Positions 16,953 to 25,808 of a stretch of DNA of 64,000 bases are shown in pieces. The DNA lies in the NCBI GenBank assembly GCA_016704465.1, contig JADJAD010000007.1, positions 186,001 to 250,000 of the forward strand, given 5' to 3'. Within the stretch, counting starts at the first letter, position 1, and every line of letters begins with the position of its first letter. The notes under the pieces were generated by a model. It worked only from the letters and a program-made list of their open reading frames with translations. It did no database searches and was not told the DNA's origin. Origin of the DNA: Gemmatimonadota bacterium. GTDB lineage: Bacteria; Gemmatimonadota; Gemmatimonadetes; Gemmatimonadales; Gemmatimonadaceae. Both the position numbers and the translations under genes were made by a program.

Positions 16953-17645
16953 TTACCGCGCCGGAACGCTCGCCGGAGCGCGCACGAGTTCACCGGCCAC
17001 GCGCGCCACCAGCGACTGCGCCAGCAGGACACGAACTCCGCTGCCGGCCTCGAGTCTTCGGGCCGCTGGGTCGGCGTGTCCCATGCAGTCGAGCACGATC
17101 ATGGGAACGCCCGCATCGCGCAACATCGCGGCGGCGCGGTCGAGTGCGGCGTGGTCGTCGGGTTCGGCCCACGTCACCACCGGGTCGAAGCCATCGCGGC
17201 GCCACTTGGCGTCGGCCGCCTCGACCTGGCCCCGAACCGGGGTCACGATGCCGATGCGCGTGTCGGCGACGAGTGCACGGACCACCGCCGGGAGGAGGCG
17301 ACCAGGGAGGACGACGGGGACGGGGCACGGGACAGCCGGAAAGTCCCCGGCGCAGGCGACGACCACGGCCGTGGCACCGTCAGCCGCAAGCATGGCAGCC
17401 GCGGCGACCACGAGCGGGTGAATCAGGTCACGCCCGATCTCACGCGTGGTCCCGTCGGACAGGCGCACCAGCAGGGGATAGCCGGTGGGGAGGGACGACC
17501 ACTCGTCGACCTGCGCGAGGGAAGCGTCGTCCAGCGCGCCTCGCACCGCGATGCGCGCGCCCGGCGCAAAGGCGCCGAAGGCCGACGCCAGGTCGGGGCG
17601 AGGCGACTGCCCGATTGTCACGATTCCCAGCAGCGGTCCCGTCAC
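16953..17645 (-). CDS. AroM family protein
   Basis: 230 residues from a GTG three bases after the upstream amidohydrolase stop. It begins LLGIVTIGQSPRPD, has YPLLVRLSDGTTREI, VVVACAGDFPAV and a closing IVLDCMGHA. These match the AroM family, whose fold resembles Asp/Glu and hydantoin racemases with two opposed Cys. Both candidate Cys are present (ACAGD and DCMGH). The function of AroM is not known. Its place next to a hydantoinase makes a racemase-like role in hydantoin or amino-acid catabolism attractive, but that is inference. Confidence 0.82.
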   Translation of the reverse strand: MTGPLLGIVTIGQSPRPDLASAFGAFAPGARIAVRGALDDASLAQVDEWSSLPTGYPLLVRLSDGTTREIGRDLIHPLVVAAAAMLAADGATAVVVACAGDFPAVPCPVPVVLPGRLLPAVVRALVADTRIGIVTPVRGQVEAADAKWRRDGFDPVVTWAEPDDHAALDRAAAMLRDAGVPMIVLDCMGHADPAARRLEAGSGVRVLLAQSLVARVAGELVRAPASVPAR

Positions 17646-17648
17646 GCG

Positions 17649-19382
17649 TCAGGCACCTGGGGCGGTGTACATCGCTTGGCCCCCGACGACCGTCTGCACG
17701 ATGCGGATGTCCTTGATGGTGTGTGGGTCGACGTCGTGCGGGTCCTTCTCCAGCAGCACGAAGTCGGCCCACTTGCCGGCGGTGATGGAGCCCTTGCTCC
17801 CCTCCTCGAACGAGGCATGCGCGCCGTTGATCGTGGCGATGCGCAGTGCCTCGTCGACGGTCACCTTCTGGTTCGGCCCCCACTCACGCCCCTTGTAGTC
17901 GCGGCGGGTCACCATGCTCTGGATCGCCATCAGCGGTTCGAACGGCCCCGGGCCGTAGTCCGACGCACCTGGGACGACGATCCCGGCATCGAGGAACGAG
18001 CGGTGCGCAAACATGTTGCGCATCTTCTCGTCGCCATATTCGCCCCACTTCTCGCCGTGATAATAGATGTACGTCCAGAACGGGGTGGGAATCGTCCCGG
18101 TGGCCTTGATGCGACGCAGCAGGTCGGGATTCACCAGCGAACAGTGCTCGATGCGGTGGCGGCGATCGGGATGCGGCCACCGGGCCAGGGCGCGCTCGTA
18201 TGCCCGGAGCACCATGTCGATCGTCACGTCGCCATTAGCGTGGATCCCCACCTGCCAGCCGTGTGCGTGGGCATCGTCCACGGCGTCGTGGATCTCCGCC
18301 TGCGTCATGGTCAGGATCCCGTAGTCGTCGGTCCCGACATACGGGGTGCTCATGCGCATGGTGCGCTCCGACGCCGACCCGTCGGCAGAGCGCTTGGTCC
18401 CGCCAATGCGCACCCACTCGTCGCCCATGCCGGTGCGCACCCCGGCGTCACGCAGGTGGCGATAGGCATCGGGGCCGACCATGAGGTACGCGCGGTGGCG
18501 CAGCTCCCCATCGCCGCGCACATCCTGGTATGCGCGCAGGTCGTCCTGCTCGGCGTACATGTGATGGACCGTCGTGAGCCCGGCCGCGGTGAACAGGCGC
18601 GACATGTGGCGCAGCCCCTGCCGGGCCCGATCGCGCTCCTGCTCGGGCGAGTAGCGCGTGCGCAGTCCGACCCCGGCAAACGCCTGCCGCGCACGCTCCG
18701 CCACGCGGCCGTTGGACTCGCCGTCGGGGTCGCGGAAGAATCGACCGTGGTCGGGATCGGGAGTCTCGCGCGTGACGCCCGCCAGTCGCAACGCCATGCT
18801 GTTGTACCAGCTCGTATGCCCGCCGCGGTGGTTCACCGACACCGGGTGGTTGGGGGCCGCGTCGTCCAGGTCGCGACGATGCAGCGCTCGACCCTCGGAG
18901 AGCTTGGTGTCGTCGAACATGTAGGCGTTGACCCAGTGGCCCGGCGGGGTCTCGGACGCCTTTTTCGCGAGGGCGGCCTTGAGCGCGGCGATGCTGCGCA
19001 GGTTGCCATCCACCTCGAACAGTTCGCGCACCCCGCCCGGGTGGCAGTGCGCATCGATGAATCCAGGCGTCACCGTCATCCCGGCCGCATCCAACACGCG
19101 CGTTCCCGCGCGCGCCAGGTTACGCACGTCGGCGCTGCTCCCCACCGCGACGAAGCGCCCGTTGCGGACCGCAAACGCCTCGGCGCGCGGTAGCGCCGGA
19201 TCGCTGGTGCGCACGCGCGCGTTGACCACAACAAGGTCAGCGTCGGCGTCGCTCCCCTTCTGCCCCACGGGTCGCGGCGCCTGGCCCCGGCCGGCAGCGG
19301 CCGCGACGCCTGGCATGGCCATCCCACCGGCCAGCAGCGCGGTCAGGGAGAGGAACTCCTTCCGGGACATGTCGTCGCGCAT
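17649..19382 (-). CDS. YtcJ-type amidohydrolase (amidohydrolase_3), exported
   Basis: 577 residues from an ATG with GGAGGAGG just upstream. The N-terminus MRDDMSRKEFLSLTALLAGG resembles a twin-arginine signal with RK in place of RR, so folded export is possible. The domain has TPGFIDAHCHPGG with the first metal ligands, VSVNHRGGHTSWYNS, HANGDVTIDMVL, RIEHCSLVNPDL, PGASDYGPG and the closing ITAGKWADFVLLEKDP. Members hydrolyse amides or N-formyl groups; the substrate is unknown. It is the first gene of the four-gene leftward run. Confidence 0.88.
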   Translation of the reverse strand: MRDDMSRKEFLSLTALLAGGMAMPGVAAAAGRGQAPRPVGQKGSDADADLVVVNARVRTSDPALPRAEAFAVRNGRFVAVGSSADVRNLARAGTRVLDAAGMTVTPGFIDAHCHPGGVRELFEVDGNLRSIAALKAALAKKASETPPGHWVNAYMFDDTKLSEGRALHRRDLDDAAPNHPVSVNHRGGHTSWYNSMALRLAGVTRETPDPDHGRFFRDPDGESNGRVAERARQAFAGVGLRTRYSPEQERDRARQGLRHMSRLFTAAGLTTVHHMYAEQDDLRAYQDVRGDGELRHRAYLMVGPDAYRHLRDAGVRTGMGDEWVRIGGTKRSADGSASERTMRMSTPYVGTDDYGILTMTQAEIHDAVDDAHAHGWQVGIHANGDVTIDMVLRAYERALARWPHPDRRHRIEHCSLVNPDLLRRIKATGTIPTPFWTYIYYHGEKWGEYGDEKMRNMFAHRSFLDAGIVVPGASDYGPGPFEPLMAIQSMVTRRDYKGREWGPNQKVTVDEALRIATINGAHASFEEGSKGSITAGKWADFVLLEKDPHDVDPHTIKDIRIVQTVVGGQAMYTAPGA

Positions 19383-19642
19383 GTGCCTCCTCCACGGGTG
19401 AGCCTCGAGGTCGTGCGCCAAGGTGTCACCATCGCGTCGATCGGGCGAGAGGGGGATGCGGAGCGGCATCGTCGCTGATTCGACGCCAATTCCCCGAAAA
19501 GACCGTGCGAATGGCGCTGAAGATGGCCGAACGTCCCCTCAGGGGTGAGTGATGAGGTACCTTCCATGGCCCCCAACCGAGGTCCGCTCGCATTTCATCG
19601 CATCCCTATCGAGGCTTCGCCATCACGCCACGCATCTATCAG

Positions 19643-19840
19643 GTGCGGGGCACCGGGCAGTGGGCGATCGGTATTGTCATCGGGCGCTGGGGGACCAAGC
19701 GCGCCTTTGACACGCCAGACACCGCCGACAGCGAAGAGGCCGCGAACGAGATGTGCTGGTCACTCGGCCGCCGGATCATCGACCAGAGCCCGCACGTCCT
19801 CACGCTCGCCGATCTCGCCGGTGAGCCGCGGGGCGTGTGA
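19643..19840 (+). CDS. Small conserved-looking hypothetical protein
   Basis: 65 codons from a GTG, reading RGTGQWAIGIVIGRWGTKRA and ending LTLADLAGEPRGV. Composition is protein-like, with Trp and Ile uncommon in shadow frames. No ribosome site precedes this GTG and the frame stays open upstream (GFAITPRIYQ), so the true start may be earlier. It is on the plus strand among leftward genes and immediately precedes another small ORF. No function is suggested. Confidence 0.45.
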   Translation: MRGTGQWAIGIVIGRWGTKRAFDTPDTADSEEAANEMCWSLGRRIIDQSPHVLTLADLAGEPRGV

Positions 19841-19874
19841 TGCACCACTCACCCTTGAACACGACGGCCCTACC

Positions 19875-20054
19875 ATGAAGAAGCGCGTCAACTACGACTT
19901 CGAACGGCGCAAGAAGGAACAGGATCGGCAGCGCAAGAAGGAAGCGAAGCTGCAGCGCAAGCAGCAGGCGAACGCGACGCCGGACGACGCCGAGGCGGGC
20001 GACATGGCCGACTCCCCGGCCGAGAACGACGCCTCGGGGACCTCCGTCCAGTAG
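19875..20054 (+). CDS. Small highly charged hypothetical protein
   Basis: 59 residues starting MKKRVNYDFERRKKEQDRQR, a Lys/Arg/Glu/Gln-rich helical segment, followed by an acidic Ala/Asp/Glu tail (TPDDAEAGDMADSP). Predicted as a basic amphipathic helix plus disordered acidic tail, which could bind nucleic acid or ribosomes. This is a recurrent type of small bacterial hypothetical, but I assign no function. It follows the 65-codon ORF by 34 bases. Confidence 0.6.
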   Translation: MKKRVNYDFERRKKEQDRQRKKEAKLQRKQQANATPDDAEAGDMADSPAENDASGTSVQ

Positions 20055-20128
20055 CGGGGCCCGCGGGCGGGCGCGGGTGAGCGCGCACGCGCGACCGTGC
20101 GCTCAGGTCCTGTCTTGTCCGGACGCGA

Positions 20129-21703
20129 TCAGAACCGGTCGGGGCGTGCCTCCGCCCAGGCGCTCGCCATGGTCCCGGTGACCTGCGGCACGAGCAGTGC
20201 TCCGGGCTCGAGGGGCGGATACAGCTCGTGGAAGCTGCGCACCTCGCCCGAGTGCACGCGCTTCATCACGAACCACGGCTTCAGGTCGATCGGCTCCTCG
20301 AGCCCGGCCGCCCCGAGCACATCGAAGAACGAATCCACGGTTTCCCGGTGAAAGCGGGCGACGCGCTGCGTCTTGTCGCCGACGTGCAACCCGCGCACCA
20401 GGTCGGGATCCTGGGTGGCGACACCGGTCGGGCACGCGTTGGTGTTGCAGCGCAGCGCCTGGATGCAGCCTAACGCGAACATCATGGCCCGCGCCGAGCT
20501 GCACATGTCGGCGCCGAGCGCGACCTTGGTCGCCATCTGGAAACCGGTGTTCACCTTGCCCGTGGCGATGAGCCGGATGTCGCCGCGCAGCCCGGCACCC
20601 ACGAGCGCGTTGTGCACGAACGAGAGCCCTTCGTTGAGCGGCGTGCCGACGGAATCCGAGAACTCCAGCGGCGCGGCCCCAGTCCCACCCTCGCCGCCGT
20701 CGACCGCGATGAAGTCGGGGCAGATGCCCGACTCGAGCATCGCCTTCACGATGCCGAGAAATTCGTGGCGCTTGCCGACGCAGAGCTTGAAGCCGATGGG
20801 CTTGCCCCCCGACGCGTGGCGCAGCGCCTGCACGAACTCCAGCAGGCCGATGGGGGTCGAGAACGTCGTGTGGGCCGCCGGAGAGATCACGTCCTTGCCG
20901 GGGACGACGCCGCGAATCGCCACGATCTCGGGCGTCAGCTTGGCGGCCGGCAGGATCCCTCCGTGCCCGGGCTTGGCCCCCTGCGACAGCTTGATCTCGA
21001 TCATCTTGACGTTAGGCAGCGTCGCGCGCTCGGCGAAGGCCTCGACGTTGAAGTGGCCATCCGGCGTCCGGCAACCGAAGTAGCCGGTCCCGATCTGCCA
21101 GATCAGGTCTCCCCCGGGCTCGAGGTGATACGGGCTCAGCCCCCCTTCGCCCGTGTTGTGGGCGAAGTTCCCGAGCTTGGCACCGCCACTGAGCGCGAGC
21201 ACCGCATTGCGGCTGAGCGACCCATAGCTCATCGCCGAGATGTTGAAGATCGAGGCCAGGTACGGCTGCGTGCATGCGGCCCCGCCGACGTGGATGCGAT
21301 TGGCCGAGTGGTCGGGGTGGGTAGGGGCGAGCGAATGGTTGATCCACTCGTAGCCGGGAGCGTACACGTCGCGCTGCGTGCCGAAGGGAAGCGTGTCGAG
21401 CTCCCCCTTGGCGCGCTGGTACACCACCGAGCGGTCGTTGCGGCTGAAGGGGCGCCCGTCGCTGTTGCTTTCGACGAAGTACTGGTTGATCTCCGGACGG
21501 ATCATCTCCATGAGGTAGCGCCCGTGCCCGATGACCGGGAAGTTGCGGCGCACCGCCTGCCGGGTCTGCACGATGTCGGCGATTCCCCGCAGGACCACCG
21601 GCACGATCACGACAAAGGCCCAAAGGATCGGGGGCCAGAACCAGGCGATGAGCGCCACCAGCGCGATGATCGCAGCCGCGACGAGAAGAAAGGCTTTTGC
21701 CAT
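20129..21703 (-). CDS. FMN-binding glutamate-synthase-like protein (GltB domain), membrane-anchored
   Basis: 524 residues. Two hydrophobic segments occupy the first 45 residues (AFLLVAAAIIALVALIAWFW, then ILWAFVVIVPVVL). The glutamate synthase central domain follows: ISAMSYGSLSRNAVLALS, NTGEGGLSPYH, the Gln/Lys-rich IEIKLSQGAKPGHGG, VDGGEGGTGAAPLEF and a Cys cluster in GCIQALRCNTNACPTGVATQDP expected to hold an iron-sulfur centre. The amidotransferase domain of true GltB is absent, so it is one of the stand-alone FMN oxidoreductases of uncertain substrate. The start at 21703 gives the first membrane helix; 21721 adds six residues. Confidence 0.9.
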   Translation of the reverse strand: MAKAFLLVAAAIIALVALIAWFWPPILWAFVVIVPVVLRGIADIVQTRQAVRRNFPVIGHGRYLMEMIRPEINQYFVESNSDGRPFSRNDRSVVYQRAKGELDTLPFGTQRDVYAPGYEWINHSLAPTHPDHSANRIHVGGAACTQPYLASIFNISAMSYGSLSRNAVLALSGGAKLGNFAHNTGEGGLSPYHLEPGGDLIWQIGTGYFGCRTPDGHFNVEAFAERATLPNVKMIEIKLSQGAKPGHGGILPAAKLTPEIVAIRGVVPGKDVISPAAHTTFSTPIGLLEFVQALRHASGGKPIGFKLCVGKRHEFLGIVKAMLESGICPDFIAVDGGEGGTGAAPLEFSDSVGTPLNEGLSFVHNALVGAGLRGDIRLIATGKVNTGFQMATKVALGADMCSSARAMMFALGCIQALRCNTNACPTGVATQDPDLVRGLHVGDKTQRVARFHRETVDSFFDVLGAAGLEEPIDLKPWFVMKRVHSGEVRSFHELYPPLEPGALLVPQVTGTMASAWAEARPDRF

Positions 21704-21769
21704 GCCTAGGTATCGGCCCAAGCGGACGCAGGCGCAAGACCGGCCGGGCTCCTCACCCCTCTTCTCCCG

Positions 21770-23002
21770 TTAGGGGCGGCGCGCGCGCAGCTTGTCCAGC
21801 ATTGCCGCGGCGCCGGCATGCCCGGGGCGAAGCGCCAGCACCCGGTCCAGCGCCGCGACCGTCTGCGCCGAGTCACCGCGTGCCATCCAGGCGTTGGCGA
21901 GCGACATCCACGCCTTGGGGCTCGCGGCATGCAGCTCCGTGTTGAGCTGGTACAGGGCGATCGCCTTGGTCGTGTCGCGCCCCAGTTCTATCGTGCCGAG
22001 CAGGTCCACCATCGGCTCCGGCGGCGTGAAGCGTACGCCAAGGCTTTCCGAGACCTTCGCGAAGTGCTCCGTGATGTACGCCGGCCGCTCCAGGCTCTTG
22101 AGCAGCTCGACCTTGTACGAGGAGAAGATGAAGCGCAGCGCGTCGTACTCGGCGATCATGGGCACCGAGCCATGGTCGTCGGACGGGTAGTACTTGTAGG
22201 CGTAGCGCAGCCCGGACTGGTTGTACGACTCGAGCGTGGCGTTGAACTGGACGATCGAGTTGAAGTGGACGTTGCTCGTGGTGTCGTCGGCGTTGATGGT
22301 GTTGGCCTGGGCCACGTACAGGGCGCGACCAGCGAGCCCCGGCTTGCTCACCTGCGCCTTGGCCTGCTTGAGCAGCGTGCGGTCGTCCCACCAGAAGCTG
22401 GGGTCGATGGCGACGTAGGCGTTGAACAGCGTCGGCATCGTGTACAGGGCGTTGACCGTCGTGATCCCCCCTAACGAGTGGCCCACGAAGACCCGGTAGG
22501 GCATGGTGCGGTAGGTGGCGTCGATGTGCGGGAGCAGCTCGGTCTGCATGAACTGCAGGAACGCCGGCATGCCGCCCGTGGTCTTCATTGCCGGCGCCGG
22601 CTTCCCCTCCAGGTCCGTCGTGACGCGGGTCGGCGTCAGGTCGCGCATGCGGTCGGTGTTGGGGATCGCCACGACGATCATCTCCGGCACCACGAAGGTG
22701 GCGTTCACCCCGGTCCCAAGGATCTGCAGCAGCCCGGTGACGGAATGGAAGTGGGCGTCGCCATCCAGCAGGTAGAGCACCGGGTAGCGGCGCGGGAGGT
22801 AGGTGGTGTCGTTGTAGGAGGGGGGCGTGTAGATGAGGAGCTTGCGCGTTTCCTTGAGGACACTGGAGACCACCGAGTCGCGGCGGCCGATGGTGACCGC
22901 CGCTCCGTTGGGAGCCTGAGCGCGCGCGCCCTGCGCGGGGACGAGGGGCGCAGCGAGCGTCACGGACAGGGCGAGCAGCGACCACCTGGCGAGGCGAGTC
23001 AT
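21770..23002 (-). CDS. Secreted alpha/beta-hydrolase esterase (Fes/IroE-like, PF00756) with C-terminal TPR-like region
   Basis: 410 residues from the ATG at 23002 with a signal peptide (MTRLARWSLLALSVTLAAPL). The esterase core has YPVLYLLDGDAHFH, the nucleophile elbow VFVGHSLGGITTV and the catalytic His in YPSDDHGSVP. The last 60 residues (ALYQLNTELHAASPKAWMSL and on) look like one or two TPR helices. The family includes enterobactin esterases and mycolyl transferases, so a siderophore or ester substrate is possible but unproven. It is leftward, downstream of the S9 peptidase. Confidence 0.87.
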   Translation of the reverse strand: MTRLARWSLLALSVTLAAPLVPAQGARAQAPNGAAVTIGRRDSVVSSVLKETRKLLIYTPPSYNDTTYLPRRYPVLYLLDGDAHFHSVTGLLQILGTGVNATFVVPEMIVVAIPNTDRMRDLTPTRVTTDLEGKPAPAMKTTGGMPAFLQFMQTELLPHIDATYRTMPYRVFVGHSLGGITTVNALYTMPTLFNAYVAIDPSFWWDDRTLLKQAKAQVSKPGLAGRALYVAQANTINADDTTSNVHFNSIVQFNATLESYNQSGLRYAYKYYPSDDHGSVPMIAEYDALRFIFSSYKVELLKSLERPAYITEHFAKVSESLGVRFTPPEPMVDLLGTIELGRDTTKAIALYQLNTELHAASPKAWMSLANAWMARGDSAQTVAALDRVLALRPGHAGAAAMLDKLRARRP

Positions 23003-23090
23003 GGCGTGTCGGGGAGAAGGTGGAGATGGAGATGACGACGGCGCTCGAGCGGCGGCGATCGCGTCGGCGTGCGCGACCCCGAGGCAGGCA

Positions 23091-25496
23091 TCATCGGTCC
23101 AACAGGTGGCGCCGAAAGAAACCGGCAAGCCGCGTGTGGAAGTCGAGCTGCGCGGCTTCCGTCTCGATCACGTGCGGCTCCACCGGATGGTAGATCACGT
23201 CGAACGTCTTGCCCAGTTCCATGAGGCGCTGGACGAGGCGCGCGGCGTCCTGAAAGTGCACGTTGTCATCGAGCAGCCCGTGCTGGATGAGGAGAGGGTC
23301 GCGCAGTCCGGCCGCATGATAGATCGGGCTCGACGCACGATACGCCTCGGGATCGGCGGCGGGGAGGCCAAGGATGCGGCTCGTCCACGAATCGCTGTAG
23401 TGCGCCCAGTCGGTGACCCCTGCCGCCGAGATGCCGGCCGCGAAGACTCCCGGATAGCGGAAGAGCGACATCAGCGTCATGAAGCCGCCGTACGAGACAC
23501 CGTAGATCCCGATCCGCGCGGAATCGACGCCCTGCGTGCGCGCCAGCCATCGCGCTGCCGCCACCGCACCGTCCACATCCTTCGCCCCCATCGAGCGATG
23601 GATGTCGGTGCGATAGTCGCGTCCGTAGCCCGCACTCCCCCGATAGTCGAAGTCGAGCACGGTGTACCCCTGCTGCACCAGCCAGTTGATCATGCCGTAG
23701 TGCGATGCGTGGCTGAAGCCGTAGACCGACCAGCCACGGTGGGCAAACTGCCGATAGCCGCCACCGTGCACGTAGACGACCGCGGGGCGCTGCGGGTGTG
23801 GCGTGGCCGGCCGGTACAGCCCGGCCCACAGCGGCCCGCCGTCGGGGTGGGGAAAGGTGACGATCTCGGGGCGGAGCCAGCGGTGTGTCCAGAACTGGTC
23901 GCTCCCGCTCTCCGTAACCCGCACACCGGCGTTTCCCGGCGCGGCATCGCGCACCCAGAGGTCGGGGAGCCGGTCCGTCCGCGAGTAGGTGACGGCGACG
24001 CGACGGCCATCGGGCGACAGCACCCCCTCGCTTCGCCCCTCCTCACTCGTGAAGCGGGTCATGGCACCGCCAGCTGCAGGCATGGAGTACAGATGGTCGT
24101 CCGACGGATGTTCCCGCGACGTCGTGAGCAGCCACGTGCTACGGTCGCGACTCAGCTGCGCCCCCCGCACCTCCCACGCGCCACTCGTGAGCGCACGCAC
24201 CCGCCCATCGGCCTCGGCGAGCATCAGGTGGCTCCACCCCTCGCGCTCCGAAGCAAAGACCACGCGCCCTCCAGGCAGCCATTCCAGCATCCCCGGACCG
24301 GTGTTGTTCGGCTGGATGGGTGGTCCGCCGATCCAGGCGTCGTCATGCTGGTGATCGATGACCGACGTGGTTGCCGCCGCGAGGTCTACGCGTGCGAGCC
24401 AGAGGTCGTGGGCGTCTTGCGAGGCCACCTGGATCACCGCCCGATCTCCTTCCAGGCTCCACCACGGGCCGAACCAGTTGACCGCTCGCCCCGAGGCCTC
24501 CGGGAGCGCCAGCCATCGCACCGCGACGCTGTCGGCGATGACCGAGGGATCCACACGGACAATTCCCAAACGCTGCACGTCGCGTGGTTCGCCGACCTTG
24601 GCGCGCGCCTCCTTGACCTCGGCGTAGCCCGATGCCGTGGTGTAGTCCACATAGCGCGTCGGCAGCCGGCGTGGGTCGGTGGTGACGGTGCGAATCGTGA
24701 CGAACCGCCCGTCGGGGGAAAGCTGGGCGTCCTCCACCACGCCGTCGCTGATGGGGATCGCCTGAGGAGCCAGTGGGTCGCGTTTGGCATCACGCTGGAG
24801 TTCCGCCTGACGCCTCGCCTCGCGCTCGCGCATGACGTCGAACAGCTCCAGCTGCTGCGCGGCCAACCAGCGGCCGGCTTCCGTGCGCGCGTCCGCGGGG
24901 CGTCGCACGACCATCGAGAGTCGGCGTACCGACCCTGCCTCGGCGCTCCACCGATACAGGTCCTCTCCCAGCATGAAGTCGACCGCGCGCCCGGTCGCCG
25001 CCACTCGCACGTGACGCGCCGGGCGAGGCCCCTCGGCGACGACCCGGATCGGCGCGGCGCGATGCGTCGAGTCCCACACAACCACTCGTCCCCGCGATTC
25101 CCACGCGGCCAACCGGCCGTCGCGGCTCCACGAGACCGTGCCGCTGGGGATCATCCACGTGAGCGAGTCGGCGACGCGCTGCGCCGCACGGCCCGCCCGA
25201 TCTACGCGCCACCAGGGATCGTTCTCGGGGTCGTCGGTGGTGGCGGGAGACTCCGTCCAGCGGAAGTAGAGCACGGCGCCGTCGGGACTCCAGCGTGCGT
25301 CGCGCACCCCCGCGCCGATCCACCGATCGAGCCGCGACACGTCCTGCAGCGTCAGCGGCGACGACGCGGCGCTGGCGTCGAGCGTCGATTGGCGCAGCGG
25401 GAGGGGGCGCGGCGACGACGACTGGGCGAGAAGAGCGACCGGCGAGGCGGCGAGCCAGATAGCGGCGGTGAGGTGGAGAGAGGAGTGGCGGGGCAT
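23091..25496 (-). CDS. S9 family prolyl oligopeptidase/dipeptidyl peptidase IV-like
   Basis: 801 residues with a signal peptide (ending SPVALLAQ). A beta-propeller fills roughly residues 45-560. The peptidase domain has the nucleophile in GIYGVSYGGF (Ser668), the Asp in GLLDDNVHF (near 743) and the His in VEPHVIETE (775), as in DPP4. The family cleaves dipeptides after Pro or Ala from peptides in the periplasm. It is first of a short leftward pair with the esterase and is divergent from the dienelactone hydrolase gene. Confidence 0.93.
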   Translation of the reverse strand: MPRHSSLHLTAAIWLAASPVALLAQSSSPRPLPLRQSTLDASAASSPLTLQDVSRLDRWIGAGVRDARWSPDGAVLYFRWTESPATTDDPENDPWWRVDRAGRAAQRVADSLTWMIPSGTVSWSRDGRLAAWESRGRVVVWDSTHRAAPIRVVAEGPRPARHVRVAATGRAVDFMLGEDLYRWSAEAGSVRRLSMVVRRPADARTEAGRWLAAQQLELFDVMREREARRQAELQRDAKRDPLAPQAIPISDGVVEDAQLSPDGRFVTIRTVTTDPRRLPTRYVDYTTASGYAEVKEARAKVGEPRDVQRLGIVRVDPSVIADSVAVRWLALPEASGRAVNWFGPWWSLEGDRAVIQVASQDAHDLWLARVDLAAATTSVIDHQHDDAWIGGPPIQPNNTGPGMLEWLPGGRVVFASEREGWSHLMLAEADGRVRALTSGAWEVRGAQLSRDRSTWLLTTSREHPSDDHLYSMPAAGGAMTRFTSEEGRSEGVLSPDGRRVAVTYSRTDRLPDLWVRDAAPGNAGVRVTESGSDQFWTHRWLRPEIVTFPHPDGGPLWAGLYRPATPHPQRPAVVYVHGGGYRQFAHRGWSVYGFSHASHYGMINWLVQQGYTVLDFDYRGSAGYGRDYRTDIHRSMGAKDVDGAVAAARWLARTQGVDSARIGIYGVSYGGFMTLMSLFRYPGVFAAGISAAGVTDWAHYSDSWTSRILGLPAADPEAYRASSPIYHAAGLRDPLLIQHGLLDDNVHFQDAARLVQRLMELGKTFDVIYHPVEPHVIETEAAQLDFHTRLAGFFRRHLLDR

Positions 25497-25808
25497 GGGA
25501 CGGGACGGGGGACGGGAGACGGGAGACGGGAGTTGTCCCGGCGACGGTGGCGAATCTGTCGCGCGGTGTTCGTGATGACGAGGATTCGTGCGTTATCCGT
25601 GGAGCGGTCGTTGGCGGCCAGCCGTACGGTAGAGGGCGAGGTTCGCGCATTCCGATCGCGGAGGCTAGTCTTTGGGCGCTCCGTCACCGTGCATTGCGGA
25701 GTGTCCCGGTTCGCCCCTCAGTTCGTCGCGATCGATCCGTTCTTGCGCCGAACGTTTGGTCGTCGACGCGACGGTGTTCCCACGCTCGTCCCACCTCGAG
25801 GTCGTCCC
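25497..25808. other. Divergent intergenic region with GACGGGA repeats
   Basis: This 312-base gap carries promoters for the leftward S9 peptidase and the rightward dienelactone hydrolase. From 25497 to about 25535 there are four or five GACGGG(A/G) units in a row, close to the S9 start codon and overlapping its ribosome-binding zone. The rest shows no convincing ORF or hairpin. Frames open across it are extensions of antisense ORFs. Confidence 0.45.

Noticed and set aside
23001..25808. Very long plus-strand open frame before the dienelactone hydrolase
   Set aside because: It is antisense to an intact S9 peptidase with all catalytic motifs; GC-rich codons leave this frame open by chance. Its composition is Arg/His/Pro-rich and unlike a protein.
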